Source: Hydrogenophaga sp. BPS33 | GTDB lineage: Bacteria > Pseudomonadota > Gammaproteobacteria > Burkholderiales > Burkholderiaceae_C | NCBI RefSeq assembly: GCF_009859475.1 | Contig: NZ_CP044549.1 | Location: 3,906,001-3,970,000, forward strand | Direction: 5' to 3' | Length of the DNA: 64,000 nucleotides | Part shown: positions 45,410 to 53,498 of the stretch, in pieces | Position numbering within the stretch: position 1 is the first letter of the stretch | How the letters are laid out: each line of letters begins with the position of its first letter | Position numbers and translations under genes: made by a program | The notes under the pieces: model-generated | What the model saw: only the letters and a program-made list of their open reading frames with translations | Databases searched by the model: none | Told to the model about the DNA's origin: nothing

Positions 45410-46558
45410 ATGCCCAGGCCCATGACCGCACACCCCGCTCCCGCCGCGCCGCGCCGCCACCTGCCCGACACGCTTGTCACCCTGGCCGACCACGAGCGGC
45501 ACGCGCGCGGCGTGCTGGACGAAGCCACCTGGGCCTACCTGTTCGGCGCCGCAGGCGATGAACTCACTTTGGACCGCAACCAGGAGGCCTGGCGCGCACT
45601 GGAGCTGCTGCCCCGCGTGCTGCGCCCGTTGGCGGGCGGGCACACGCGGGTGGACCTGCTCGGGCGCACGCTGGCCCACCCCATCCTCGTCGCCCCCATG
45701 GCCTACCAATGCCTGGCCCATGCCGACGGCGAGCACGCCACGGCACTGGCCACCGCCGCCCTTGGCGCGGGCCTGGTGTTCAGCACGCAGGCGTCGGCGC
45801 GCCTGGAAGACGTCGCCGCGGCCTTCCTGCCCGAGGCCGGACGCGGACCGCTCTGGTTCCAGCTGTACCTGCAACCCGACCGTGGCTTCACCGAGGAGCT
45901 CGTGCGCCGTGCGGAGGGCGCGGGCTACGAAGCCCTGGTGCTCACCGTGGACGCGCCCGTGCAAGGCGCGCGCGACCGCGAGCGCAGCGCCCGCTTTCGC
46001 CTGCCCGAGGGCCTGCGCGCGGTCAATCTCGACGGCCTGCGCCACGCGCCCGCACGCACCCTGGAAGCGGGGCAAAGCGCCTTGTTCGACGACCTGCTGC
46101 ACCACGCCCCCACCTGGGACGACGTGGCCTGGCTGCGCTCGGTCACCCGCCTGCCCGTGCTGCTCAAGGGCGTCCTGCACCCCGACGACGCCCGGCAAGC
46201 GCTGGCCTGCGGTGCAGCCGGCCTGATCGTCTCCAACCATGGAGGCCGCACGCTGGACACCGCGACCGCTACCTGCGCCGCCCTGCCGCGCGTCGCGCAG
46301 GCGGTGCAAGGCGCGGTGCCCGTGCTGGTAGACGGCGGCATCCGCCGGGGCACCGACGTGCTCAAGGCCATCGGCCTGGGCGCCAGCGCCGTGCTGGTGG
46401 GCCGCCCCGTGCTGCAAGGCCTGGCCAACGCCGGCGCCAGCGGCGTGGCGCACGTGCTGCGCCTGCTGCGCGACGAGCTGGAAATCGCCATGGCCCTCAC
46501 CGGTTGCCGCACGCTGGATCAAGCCCCGTCGGCACTGACCTGCAACTGGCCCCCTTAA
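45410..46558 (+). CDS. FMN-dependent alpha-hydroxyacid oxidase/dehydrogenase
   Basis: A 382-residue TIM-barrel flavoenzyme of the lactate/glycolate oxidase family. FMN and substrate residues are visible in VAPMAYQ, LWFQLYLQ, LVLTVDAPVQG, LLKGVL, the catalytic His of IVSNHGGRTLD (about residue 277), VDGGIRRGTDVLKA and LVGRPVLQGLA. Such enzymes oxidise 2-hydroxyacids to 2-oxoacids. Start may be 45410 or 45422; neither has a clear ribosome site. Divergent from the metal ABC operon and sharing a Fur-like site, it may be an iron-regulated enzyme, possibly acting on a hydroxyacid siderophore or replacing an iron-dependent dehydrogenase (inference). Confidence 0.92.
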   Translation: MPRPMTAHPAPAAPRRHLPDTLVTLADHERHARGVLDEATWAYLFGAAGDELTLDRNQEAWRALELLPRVLRPLAGGHTRVDLLGRTLAHPILVAPMAYQCLAHADGEHATALATAALGAGLVFSTQASARLEDVAAAFLPEAGRGPLWFQLYLQPDRGFTEELVRRAEGAGYEALVLTVDAPVQGARDRERSARFRLPEGLRAVNLDGLRHAPARTLEAGQSALFDDLLHHAPTWDDVAWLRSVTRLPVLLKGVLHPDDARQALACGAAGLIVSNHGGRTLDTATATCAALPRVAQAVQGAVPVLVDGGIRRGTDVLKAIGLGASAVLVGRPVLQGLANAGASGVAHVLRLLRDELEIAMALTGCRTLDQAPSALTCNWPP

Positions 46559-46587
46559 AAACTTTCCTTTTTTTTCGATGGAATATG

Positions 46588-46617
46588 CGAATGCGAAACA
46601 TTCTCGTTTAGAATGAC
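46588..46617 (+). promoter_or_regulatory. Fur-box-like site upstream of the small ORF-tonB-exbBD-hemP cluster
   Basis: AATGCGAAACATT (46590-46602) and the overlapping AACATTCTCGTTT (46598-46610) plus AGAATGACC form an extended run of Fur-like half-sites. It lies 30 bp after the hydroxyacid oxidase stop and about 60 bp before the 26-residue ORF. Confidence 0.6.
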
Positions 46618-46668
46618 CACAGTTTCCCGATACACGCCGGCCCAGGCCGCCCACCCGAAAGGTTCTCC

Positions 46669-46749
46669 ATGACCACTGGTCTCGCCGTTCTCGGTACCAG
46701 CTTCATGCTCATGTTGGCCGCTGCGGGGTGGATTTTTCGGCACAGATAG
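46669..46749 (+). CDS. Candidate 26-residue single-helix membrane protein
   Basis: A short ORF with ATG at 46669, a GAAAGG ribosome site 5-10 bp upstream, and a tag stop at 46747-46749. Residues 3-23 form a clean hydrophobic helix (GLAVLGTSFMLMLAAAGW) ending IFRHR, a positive-inside tail. It lies between the Fur-like site and tonB, 66 bp before the latter. Many bacteria make such mini-proteins, but no family was recognised and coding cannot be proved from one sequence. Confidence 0.5.
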   Translation: MTTGLAVLGTSFMLMLAAAGWIFRHR

Positions 46750-46815
46750 TTCATAACAAGGCCTCTTCAGCGGCCCCCACGCCACCGAATTGCAGAGTTT
46801 CTCGCGTTACCCACC

Positions 46816-47544
46816 ATGTCCACCGCCAGCGCCAGTGCCGCGCCTCCCATGCCTTCCCTGCTCCACACCCCAGCGCGCCGCGTGAACCGCCGCGTTCTCG
46901 TGGTGGGTGCCGTGGTCGGCCTGCATGTGCTGGTGGTCTGGGCCTTGCAAACCGGCCTGCTGCACCGCGCCGTGGAAATGGTGATTCCTGTGCAGGTCCT
47001 GGCCGAGCTGATCGAGCCGGCCCAGCCGCTGGTCACGCCCGAACCGCCGCCCCCCGCACCGCCCAAGCCCGTGGTGCAGAAACCGCGCCCTCAGCCCAAG
47101 CCCCTGCCCCGCCCCGAACCCACACCGCTGCCGGTGCAGCAACAGGCGCCATCCCCCGTCGCGCCGGTGGTGGCCCCGCCCGAACCCGCTCCGCCGGCCC
47201 CTCCTGCGCCGCCAGCCCCTCCGGCTCCGCCTGCTCCGCCGGCCCCGCCCGCGCCGCCCCGCATCGAACTGCCCTCCAGCAGCGCCGACTACCTCAACAA
47301 CCCGCGCCCACCCTACCCCTCGCTCTCCAAGCGCATGGGCGAACAGGGCAAGGTCGTGATCCGCGCGTTCATCGAGGTCAATGGCACGGCCAGCCGCGCC
47401 GAGATCCAAACCTCCAGCGGTTACGACCGGCTGGACCAGACCGCGCTACAAACCGTGCAACGCTGGCGCTACGTGCCCGGCAAACGCGCCGGGGTGCCTG
47501 CAGCCATGTGGTTCAACATCCCCGTCAATTTCGTCTTGGAATAA
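46816..47544 (+). CDS. tonB: Energy transducer TonB
   Basis: A 242-residue inner-membrane-anchored periplasmic protein that carries proton-motive energy to outer-membrane receptors. One membrane helix (about 27-48, RVLVVGAVVGLHVLVVWAL), then a Pro-rich spacer (about 70-150, with repeated PAPPAPPAPP and KP pairs), then a C-terminal domain: YPSLSKRMGEQGKVVIRAFI, GYDRLDQTALQTVQRWRYVP and the final FNIPVNFVLE. exbB follows after 26 bp and exbD after another 20 bp. The two receptors at 22-27 kb are probable clients. Confidence 0.95.
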   Translation: MSTASASAAPPMPSLLHTPARRVNRRVLVVGAVVGLHVLVVWALQTGLLHRAVEMVIPVQVLAELIEPAQPLVTPEPPPPAPPKPVVQKPRPQPKPLPRPEPTPLPVQQQAPSPVAPVVAPPEPAPPAPPAPPAPPAPPAPPAPPAPPRIELPSSSADYLNNPRPPYPSLSKRMGEQGKVVIRAFIEVNGTASRAEIQTSSGYDRLDQTALQTVQRWRYVPGKRAGVPAAMWFNIPVNFVLE

Positions 47545-47570
47545 ACCTCTTCCCCTGGAGTCAGAGCATC

Positions 47571-48320
47571 ATGGATCCGCAGTTCGCCACATCGGGCATC
47601 GCCCACGTCTGGACACAAGGTGACTGGGTCACCCGCTCGGTGGCCCTCGTGTTGCTCGTCATGTCCCTCGCCACCTGGATCATCATCCTTTGGAAGGCGC
47701 TGGATCAGCGTGCGCAACGCGCGCAGGCCAAGGGTGTCGAAGGCTTCTGGCACAGCGCCGATTTCGCCGAAGGGCTGGACAAGCTGGGTGCGCCGGAAGG
47801 CAACCCCTTCCGCGCCGCCGCCATCGAAGGCCGCGAGGCCACCCGCCACATCCTGCACAAGGACGGCTTGAACGGCGCACCCGCACAGCGCCAATTGCAC
47901 GACAGCCTGGATGTGAGCGACTGGGTCGAGCGTTCGCTGCGCAAGAGCGTGGACGACTACACGGCGCGCGCGCAAAGCGGTTTGTCGGTCCTGGCTTCCG
48001 TCGCCTCGACCGCCCCGTTCGTGGGCCTGTTCGGCACGGTCTGGGGCATCTACCACGCGCTGCTGAGCATCGGTGCGGCGGGCCAGGTCAGCATCGACCG
48101 CGTGGCCGGCCCGATCGGTGAGGCGCTGATCATGACCGCGCTGGGCCTGCTGGTTGCCATTCCCGCCGTGCTGGGCTTCAACGCCCTGGTGCGTGGCAAC
48201 AAGACCATCAGCCACCAGCTCAACCGCTTCGCACACGACCTGCACGCCTACTTCGTCACCGGCGCCCGCGTGACCAGCGCTGCCGATAGCAAAGTACTGC
48301 CGATGAAGAAGGCTTCGTAA
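47571..48320 (+). CDS. exbB: Biopolymer transport protein ExbB
   Basis: A 249-residue MotA/TolQ/ExbB-type proton-channel subunit. Three membrane helices are visible (about 25-45 SVALVLLVMSLATWIIIL, about 140-165, about 180-205 EALIMTALGLLVAIPAVLGF). The cytoplasmic loop carries helical charged sequence, and the third-helix motif with TALGL and small residues is conserved. ATG 47571 follows GGAG. It works with ExbD and TonB encoded on either side. Confidence 0.95.
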   Translation: MDPQFATSGIAHVWTQGDWVTRSVALVLLVMSLATWIIILWKALDQRAQRAQAKGVEGFWHSADFAEGLDKLGAPEGNPFRAAAIEGREATRHILHKDGLNGAPAQRQLHDSLDVSDWVERSLRKSVDDYTARAQSGLSVLASVASTAPFVGLFGTVWGIYHALLSIGAAGQVSIDRVAGPIGEALIMTALGLLVAIPAVLGFNALVRGNKTISHQLNRFAHDLHAYFVTGARVTSAADSKVLPMKKAS

Positions 48321-48340
48321 GAAGGAAGAGGAATCGCGCC

Positions 48341-48754
48341 ATGGCCATCGGAACCCAAGAAGACAGCGACGCCATGATGAGCGAGATCAACATGATCCCG
48401 TTCATCGACGTGATGCTGGTCTTGCTGATCATCTTCATCATCACGGTGCCGGTCATCAAGCACGCGGTCAACATCGAGTTGCCGCAAGCCAGCATGGAGA
48501 AGGTGCTGGACAAGCCCGAGAACATCCGCCTCTCCGTGGATGCGGACGGCCACTATTTCTGGAACGACCAACGCGTGGACGACGCCGACTTCGCCAGCCG
48601 ACTCACCGCGGCGGCCGCGCAGGAACCCCAGCCCGAATTGCACATCCGCGGCGACAAGGCAGTGCGCTATGAGCGCGTGGCGCAAGCCATGGCGGCGGCG
48701 CAACGCAGCGGGGTGAAAAAGATTGGATTCATCACGGAGCCCGCAACGCCATGA
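48341..48754 (+). CDS. exbD: Biopolymer transport protein ExbD
   Basis: A 137-residue protein with one N-terminal membrane helix (about 21-40) containing the essential acidic residue Asp23 in MIPFIDVMLVLLIIF, then a periplasmic domain (LSVDADGHYFWNDQRV, LHIRGDKAVRYERVAQAM) that ends IGFITEP. Matches ExbD/TolR in length. It overlaps hemP by 4 bp (ATGA), indicating one operon tonB-exbB-exbD-hemP. Confidence 0.95.
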   Translation: MAIGTQEDSDAMMSEINMIPFIDVMLVLLIIFIITVPVIKHAVNIELPQASMEKVLDKPENIRLSVDADGHYFWNDQRVDDADFASRLTAAAAQEPQPELHIRGDKAVRYERVAQAMAAAQRSGVKKIGFITEPATP

Positions 48755-48951
48755 ACCTGAACCCGAACACCGCTTCTGCGTCTGCACCCTTGTCCGCATC
48801 GCCTGCCGCAGCAGCCTCGGAAACCCAGCACGTCTCCGTGCTGCCCAGTGCCGAACTGTTGCGCGGCCAGAAGGTCGTGGCGATCGATCACAACGGCTCG
48901 TTGTACCGTTTGCAGACGACGCGCCAGGGCAAGCTGATCCTCACCAAGTGA
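48751..48951 (+). CDS. hemP: Hemin uptake protein HemP
   Basis: A 66-residue protein. The C-terminal half has the HemP/HmuP family signature: LRGQKVVAIDHNGSLYRLQT followed by TRQGKLILTK. The N-terminal 30 residues are a low-complexity Ser/Ala extension. HemP/HmuP proteins are small, usually co-transcribed with heme uptake genes and in some bacteria act in activating them. It overlaps exbD by 4 bp and is the last gene of the tonB operon. Two tandem structured repeats follow. Confidence 0.92.
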   Translation: MNLNPNTASASAPLSASPAAAASETQHVSVLPSAELLRGQKVVAIDHNGSLYRLQTTRQGKLILTK

Positions 48952-48987
48952 GCAAGGACAGCCGCCGCATTGAAGCGTTGAGAAATC

Positions 48988-49077
48988 GTGGGGCGACCCG
49001 GGGATCACCCTCCCCGGCGTCGTTTTTGGCCAGCCAGGGGGCTCGTCCCCAGTAGCCAGGCATTTTTTGAGTTTTTC
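48988..49077 (+). repeat. Tandem 90-bp structured unit, copy 1 (possible small RNA)
   Basis: The unit opens GTGGGGCGAC, has a first hairpin CCGGGG/CCCCGG closed by CGAC/GTCG, then GTTTTTGGCC, a second hairpin GGGG/CCCC flanked by two AGCCAGG copies, and ends with a T-tract (CATTTTTTGAGTTTTTC). A second copy follows immediately with different hairpin bases but the same pairing. It lies 36 bp after hemP, so it is either a terminator pair or one of two sibling small RNAs. Confidence 0.55.
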
Positions 49078-49167
49078 GTGGGGCGACCGGGAGAGCCACT
49101 CTTCCGTGTCGTTTTTGGCCCAGCCAAGGAGCGCATGTCTCCGTTAGCCAAGCATTTTTTCGACCGC
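49078..49167 (+). repeat. Tandem 90-bp structured unit, copy 2 (possible small RNA)
   Basis: Same plan as copy 1: GTGGGGCGAC, first hairpin GGGAGA/TCTTCC closed by CGAC/GTCG, GTTTTTGGCC, second hairpin GGAG/CTCC flanked by two AGCCAAG copies, and CATTTTTTCG. Stem bases have changed on both sides together relative to copy 1. The 50 bp between its end and the GlcG-like gene show nothing further. Confidence 0.55.
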
Positions 49168-49217
49168 GAGAATAACAGATTCGAAACAGGCCCCGGTCGC
49201 AGGGACCTGTCATCCCA

Positions 49218-49625
49218 TCAAAGGCCGATGGCGGCGATGCCAGCGCGCGCGATCTGCGCGTCTTCGTTGGATTTCACACCGCTTACGCCCACCGCGCCGA
49301 TGCACTGGCCGTCCTTGAGGATCGGCACACCACCTTCGAGCATGCCCTCCAGCGCGGGCGCGCTCAGGAAAGACATGCGGCCCTGGTTGATCACGTCTTC
49401 GTAGATCTTGCTTTCGCGGCGCCCCAGCGCAGCCGTGCGCGCCTTGGAGGGTGCAATGTGGGCGGAAATCGCGGCCACCCCGTCCAGGCGTTGCAGCCAC
49501 AGCAGATGGCCACCATCGTCCACGATGGCGATCGTGACCGGCCAGTTGTTTTTCAGAGCTTCGGCTTCGGCCGCTGCCGCGATGGATTTGACGTCAGCGA
49601 TTTCGAGAACGGCCTTGGTTTTCAT
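49218..49625 (-). CDS. GlcG/HbpS family protein
   Basis: A 135-residue protein of the DUF336 family, which includes GlcG and the heme-binding HbpS. Typical parts are PVTIAIVDDGGHLLWLQRLDG, APSKARTAALGR and GGVPILKDGQCIGAVGVSG followed by AQIARAGIAAI. No signal peptide is seen. Length matches the family. It lies convergently behind hemP and the structured repeats. Whether it binds heme here is unknown; the iron-linked neighbourhood makes that plausible. Confidence 0.9.
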   Translation of the reverse strand: MKTKAVLEIADVKSIAAAAEAEALKNNWPVTIAIVDDGGHLLWLQRLDGVAAISAHIAPSKARTAALGRRESKIYEDVINQGRMSFLSAPALEGMLEGGVPILKDGQCIGAVGVSGVKSNEDAQIARAGIAAIGL

Positions 49626-49715
49626 GAACTTGGTCCTAAATGGGGAATCAGAGAAGCATTGCAGGTCGGGCGTATGACGTCCGGGTGCGCTATGCGAACG
49701 ATAACGCGTGCATTG

Positions 49716-49731
49716 GTGACCCTCAGGTCAC
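49716..49731. promoter_or_regulatory. Short palindrome in the GlcG-like/Bax-inhibitor divergent gap
   Basis: GTGACC (49716-49721) and GGTCAC (49726-49731) form a perfect 6-bp inverted repeat with a 4-bp spacer in the 249-bp gap between divergent genes. A TACAAT -10-like string occurs at 49790-49795. Possible operator; the gap otherwise shows no gene. Confidence 0.3.
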
Positions 49732-49874
49732 AAGTAACCTTACCAAAACAAGCGTGTGTTCGCTCGGCCGGCCCGGCAAATCGGAGTCCTACAATGCAAT
49801 TTCGCCGGTTGCGCGTCATCCCGACGCGCAGCGACCGGCGCACCAGTCGTCAGATGATGAAGGAGATCACCACC

Positions 49875-50570
49875 ATGACCGACCATGTTCAAACCAGCGG
49901 CCGCTTCGGCACCGCCGTTTCCTCCGATGCACAGCGCAACAAAGTCATGCGCAACACCTACTGGCTGCTGGCGCTGTCCATGCTGCCCACGGTGTTGGGC
50001 GCCTGGATCGGCGTGCAGACCGGCATCACCGCCAGCCTCACGGGCGGCATTGGCCTGATCGTTTTCCTGGGCGGCGCATTCGCCTTCATGTTCGCGATCG
50101 AGAAGACCAAGAACTCGGCCGCCGGCGTGCCCGTGCTGCTGGCGTTCACCTTCTTCATGGGGCTGATGCTCTCGCGCCTGCTGGCCTCGGTGCTGGGGTT
50201 CAGCAATGGCTCCAGCCTGATCATGACGGCCTTTGGCGGTACGGCCGGTGTATTCTTCATCATGGCCAACCTCTCCAGCGTGATCAAGCGCGACCTCTCC
50301 GGCCTGGGCAAGTGGCTCTTCGTGGGTGCCCTGGCCATCATGATCGGCGCGATCATCAATGTGTTCGTGGGCAGCCCGATGGGCATGGCCGTGATCGCCA
50401 CCCTGGCGATCGTGGTGTTCAGCCTGTACCTGCTGTACGACCTCAAGCGCATCGTCGATGGCGGCGAAACCAACTACATCACCGCCACGCTGGGCCTGTA
50501 CCTGAGCCTGTTCAACATCTTCCAGAGCCTGCTGATGCTGCTGGGCATCTTTGGCGGCGATCGCGAATAA
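49875..50570 (+). CDS. Bax inhibitor-1/YccA family membrane protein
   Basis: A 231-residue protein with seven hydrophobic helices, matching YccA/YbhL. Visible family features are RNTYWLLALSMLPTVLG, PVLLAFTFFMGLMLSRLL, VFFIMANLSSV and YLLYDLKRIVDGGETNYITA, the last containing the acidic residues of the C-terminal end. E. coli YccA inhibits the FtsH protease. ATG 49875 is chosen because AAGGAG lies 11 bp before it. It is followed by a clear terminator. Confidence 0.93.
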   Translation: MTDHVQTSGRFGTAVSSDAQRNKVMRNTYWLLALSMLPTVLGAWIGVQTGITASLTGGIGLIVFLGGAFAFMFAIEKTKNSAAGVPVLLAFTFFMGLMLSRLLASVLGFSNGSSLIMTAFGGTAGVFFIMANLSSVIKRDLSGLGKWLFVGALAIMIGAIINVFVGSPMGMAVIATLAIVVFSLYLLYDLKRIVDGGETNYITATLGLYLSLFNIFQSLLMLLGIFGGDRE

Positions 50571-50597
50571 GCACGGCACGCCACCGCGCTCCTCGAG

Positions 50598-50626
50598 AAA
50601 GGACCTTCGGGTCCTTTTTCTTTTTT
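50598..50626 (+). terminator. Rho-independent terminator with TTCG loop
   Basis: AAAGGACC (50598-50605) and GGTCCTTT (50610-50617) form a perfect 8-bp stem capped by TTCG, followed by TTCTTTTTT. It lies 27 bp after the Bax-inhibitor-like gene. Confidence 0.9.
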
Positions 50627-50691
50627 CCACGCCACCATCAAGTTCCAGGCCCGTGCGTCGAAACAAGTGGGACCCCATCCACACCACCGCC

Positions 50692-51030
50692 ATGCGACGC
50701 ACCGCCCTCACCCTTTCGCTCGTTGCCGCCGCCAGCCTGCTGAGCGGCTGCGAGGCGCTGGGCATCGAAACGGCCACGCAGATCAACGCCAAGAAGGAAG
50801 CCGAAGGCAAGGCCATTGGCAGTGCCTGCCGGCACGCGGTGAAAAGCATCGAGGCCTGCTTCGGCGCTTACCCCCGCGCGGGCAAGGCTGCGGTGTTCGC
50901 GGGCTGGCGCGAGATGGACCAGTACATGCGAGAGAACGCGGTGGTGGGCATGCCCACCGAATCCGAATCGAGCGCGACGAGCGCACCCGAAGCCCAGAAG
51001 GCCGCCTCGGGCAACGCGCAGAGGTCCTGA
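50692..51030 (+). CDS. Small hypothetical lipoprotein
   Basis: A 112-residue protein with a lipoprotein signal peptide: hydrophobic stretch then lipobox LLSGC (Cys about residue 20). The mature part is helical, with Cys residues at ACRHAV and ACFGAY that may form a disulphide, and ends in a Ser/Ala-rich tail. ATG 50692 opens the signal peptide. The gene converges on rlmD with 5 bp between stops. No family recognised. Confidence 0.8.
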   Translation: MRRTALTLSLVAAASLLSGCEALGIETATQINAKKEAEGKAIGSACRHAVKSIEACFGAYPRAGKAAVFAGWREMDQYMRENAVVGMPTESESSATSAPEAQKAASGNAQRS

Positions 51031-51035
51031 GCCGC

Positions 51036-52520
51036 TCAGGTTTGGGCGGACGTGTCCGAGCCGCCCGGCACGCGCGCCGGGTCCAGTTCGAACACCGCCA
51101 TGCTCTCCACGTGCGCCGTGTGCGCAAACATGTTGACCACGCCCGCCGCCACGCAGCGGTAGCCCGCCTGGTGCACCAGCAGACCCGCGTCGCGCGCCAG
51201 CGTGGCCGGGTTGCAACTCACGTAGACGATGCGCTGCGGGGGCGTCCAGCCGCCGCGCAGCGAAGGATTCTGGTGCAGATCGGCCATGGTCTTGGCCAGC
51301 GCGAACGCGCCTTCGCGCGGCGGGTCCACCAGCCACTTCTGCGCCACGCCATCGGCCACCAGTTGCTCGGGCGTCATCTCGAACAGGTTGCGCGCGGCGA
51401 AGGTGGTGGGCGCCAGCGGCTTGCCACGGGCCATCTGATTGCCCGCGAGGTTTTCGCGCGATCGTGCCACCAGGGTTTCGCTGCCCTCGATGCCGAGCAC
51501 CTCGCCCGCCGTGGTGGCGATGGGCAGCGTGAAGTTGCCCAGGCCGCAGAACCAGTCGATCACGCGTTCGTGCGCCTGCGCATCGAGCAGGCGCAAGGCG
51601 CGCGAGACCAGCACCCGGTTGATGAAGGGGTTGACCTGGGTGAAGTCGGTCGGCTTGAACGGCATGGTGATGCCGAAGTCCGGCAGCGCATACGACAGCG
51701 TCGGCCCCACCTCGTCCAGCAGCTTCACCGTGTCCGGCCCCTTGGCCTGCAACCACCATTGCACGCCGTGCTGCGCGGCGAAGGCGCGCAGGCGCGCCAT
51801 GTCGTCGGCGCTCAGCGGCTCCAGGTGGCGCAGCACCAGCGCGGTCACGTCGTCGCCGCAGGCCAGTTCGATCTGCGGGCAGGTTTCGCGCGCGTCCATC
51901 TCGAAGATCATCTGGCGCAGCGGCATGAGCATGGCGCTCACGTGCGGCGGCAGCACGCGGCAGACCTGCATGTCGGCCACATAACGGCTCTTGCGTTCGT
52001 GAAAGCCGATCAGCACTTCGCCCTTCTTGTGCACGTAGCGCACCGACAGGCGCGCGCGGTAGCGGTAGCCCCAAGCCGGCCCCTCGATGGGACGCATCAT
52101 GGTCTCGGCCTTGACCTTGCCCAGATGCCAGAGGTTGTCTTCGAGCACGCGCTGCTTGATGGCCACTTGCGCGGCCTCGTGCAGGTGCTGCATCTTGCAA
52201 CCGCCGCAGGCGCCGGCATGCAGGCCGAAGTGGGGGCAACCGGGGCGCACGCGCTGCGACGATTCGCGGTGCACGGCCGTCACCGTGCCGGCTTCCCAGT
52301 TGTTTTTCTTGCGGTGCACGTTCACGCTGACGTGCTCGAACGGCAAGGCGCCTTCGACAAAGACGACCTTGCCATCGGGTCGGTGGGCGATGCCCTGGGC
52401 ATCGATGTCAAGGGATTCGATCGCCAGCCAGCCTTCGGGCAAGGCGGTAGATGCAGTGCCCGGTGCGGGGGCGCTGGCGGTGGTGAGAAGGCTGTTTTCG
52501 TGGGCTGTGGACGCTGTCAT
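51036..52520 (-). CDS. rlmD: 23S rRNA (uracil(1939)-C(5))-methyltransferase
   Basis: A 494-residue RNA m5U methyltransferase. An N-terminal TRAM-like region is followed by a [4Fe-4S] cluster motif with Cys95, Cys105 and Cys108 ([16 protein letters not shown]), the SAM-binding motif [31 protein letters not shown], and the catalytic Cys in [14 protein letters not shown]. The N-terminal 30 residues are a Ser/Ala/Thr-rich extension. It methylates U1939 of 23S rRNA. It sits 116 bp downstream of the exonuclease gene, separated by a family C palindrome. Confidence 0.94.
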   Translation of the reverse strand: MTASTAHENSLLTTASAPAPGTASTALPEGWLAIESLDIDAQGIAHRPDGKVVFVEGALPFEHVSVNVHRKKNNWEAGTVTAVHRESSQRVRPGCPHFGLHAGACGGCKMQHLHEAAQVAIKQRVLEDNLWHLGKVKAETMMRPIEGPAWGYRYRARLSVRYVHKKGEVLIGFHERKSRYVADMQVCRVLPPHVSAMLMPLRQMIFEMDARETCPQIELACGDDVTALVLRHLEPLSADDMARLRAFAAQHGVQWWLQAKGPDTVKLLDEVGPTLSYALPDFGITMPFKPTDFTQVNPFINRVLVSRALRLLDAQAHERVIDWFCGLGNFTLPIATTAGEVLGIEGSETLVARSRENLAGNQMARGKPLAPTTFAARNLFEMTPEQLVADGVAQKWLVDPPREGAFALAKTMADLHQNPSLRGGWTPPQRIVYVSCNPATLARDAGLLVHQAGYRCVAAGVVNMFAHTAHVESMAVFELDPARVPGGSDTSAQT

Positions 52521-52552
52521 GCCCCGATTGTCTCAGGCGTTGGGGCAACGAT

Positions 52553-52624
52553 CCGGCGCAGGGCCGCCCCAAGCCGGATCAGCCCCCTCGGGGGGCAGCG
52601 ACCCGCGCAGCGGCGCAGCGTGGG
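52553..52624 (-). repeat. Intergenic GC-rich palindromic repeat, family C
   Basis: Read on the gene strand it is GGCCCCCACGCTGCGCCGCTGC, GCTGCCCCCCGAGGGGGC hairpin and AAGCCGGATC/GATCCGG-type ends (GATCCGG at 52551-52557 pairs with CCGGATC at 52574-52580). It fills the 116-bp gap between the exonuclease and rlmD. Related to families A/B by the shared CTGCGCCGCTGCGCGG string. Confidence 0.55.
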
Positions 52625-52636
52625 GGCCACACCGAT

Positions 52637-53422
52637 TCAGGACCAGGCCTTGAGATATTCGTCCCAATGCGGCTCGGCAGGCGCCAGGTTGTCCAGCGTC
52701 TCCTTCACCATCGCGATCTCCTGCTCGTACTCGGCCTCGGTGAAGCCACCGCGCATCTTCTGGAAGCGGCAGTACACCAGGTAGGTGTTCATCACGTCGG
52801 TCTCGCAGTAGCGGCGGATGTCCTCGGTCTGCCCGGCCAGGTATTGCGCATAGACCTGCGAGCCGTCCATGCCGAGCTTGCCGGGAAAGCCGCAGAGCTT
52901 GGCCATGGCGTCCAGCGGTGCGTTGTTCTTGGGCGAGTACATGGCCAGCAGATCCATCAGGTCCAGGTGGCGCATGTGGTAGCGACCGATGTAGTTGTTC
53001 CACTTGAACTCGCGGTCGTCCTCGCCCATGTCCCAGTACTTGCTGGCCTCCACGCCATGGCGCAAGCCGCGGTAGTGCAGCACGGGCAGATCGAAGCCGC
53101 CACCGTTCCAGCTCACCAGTTGCGGCGTGTGTTTCTCGACCGTGTGGAAAAAGGTCTGCACCACCTTGCCTTCGCTGCGGCCATCGCGGTCGACGAAGGA
53201 ATGGACGCGCAGACCCTCTGCATTGCGGAAGACGCAGCTGATGACGAGCACGCGCTGCAGGTGCAAGGGCATGAAGTCGCTCTGGCCTTTGTCGGCGCGT
53301 TCCGCCAGCCAGGCCGCGTAGACCTGCTCGTCACTGTGATCGGCGGGTGCACCACGCAGCAGACGCAGGCCCTCCACGTCTGGAATGGACTCGATGTCGA
53401 AAACGAGAACCGGCCAGCTCAT
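52637..53422 (-). CDS. PolB-like 3'-5' exonuclease
   Basis: A 261-residue DEDD-type nuclease resembling the proofreading domain of family B DNA polymerases. Exo I is VFDIESIPDVEGL with Asp9 and Glu11; Exo II region is LVSWNGGGFDLPVLHYRGL; Exo III region is YCETDVMNTYLVYCRFQ with a conserved Asp. It would remove nucleotides from 3' ends of DNA or RNA. It is a stand-alone enzyme widespread in Burkholderiales. It lies between nlpD and rlmD, where rpoS is often found in relatives. Confidence 0.92.
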   Translation of the reverse strand: MSWPVLVFDIESIPDVEGLRLLRGAPADHSDEQVYAAWLAERADKGQSDFMPLHLQRVLVISCVFRNAEGLRVHSFVDRDGRSEGKVVQTFFHTVEKHTPQLVSWNGGGFDLPVLHYRGLRHGVEASKYWDMGEDDREFKWNNYIGRYHMRHLDLMDLLAMYSPKNNAPLDAMAKLCGFPGKLGMDGSQVYAQYLAGQTEDIRRYCETDVMNTYLVYCRFQKMRGGFTEAEYEQEIAMVKETLDNLAPAEPHWDEYLKAWS

Positions 53423-53498
53423 GGTGGATCAGGTTCCGACTACACCCAGCGCCTCAGAGGGCGACACCCGGCGCGCGATGTCTTCGTCCAGGGGTAGC

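Noticed and set aside
48952..49217. CRISPR-like array behind hemP
   Set aside because: There are only two units of 90 bp without separate spacers, and stem changes are compensatory, which fits structured RNA rather than CRISPR.
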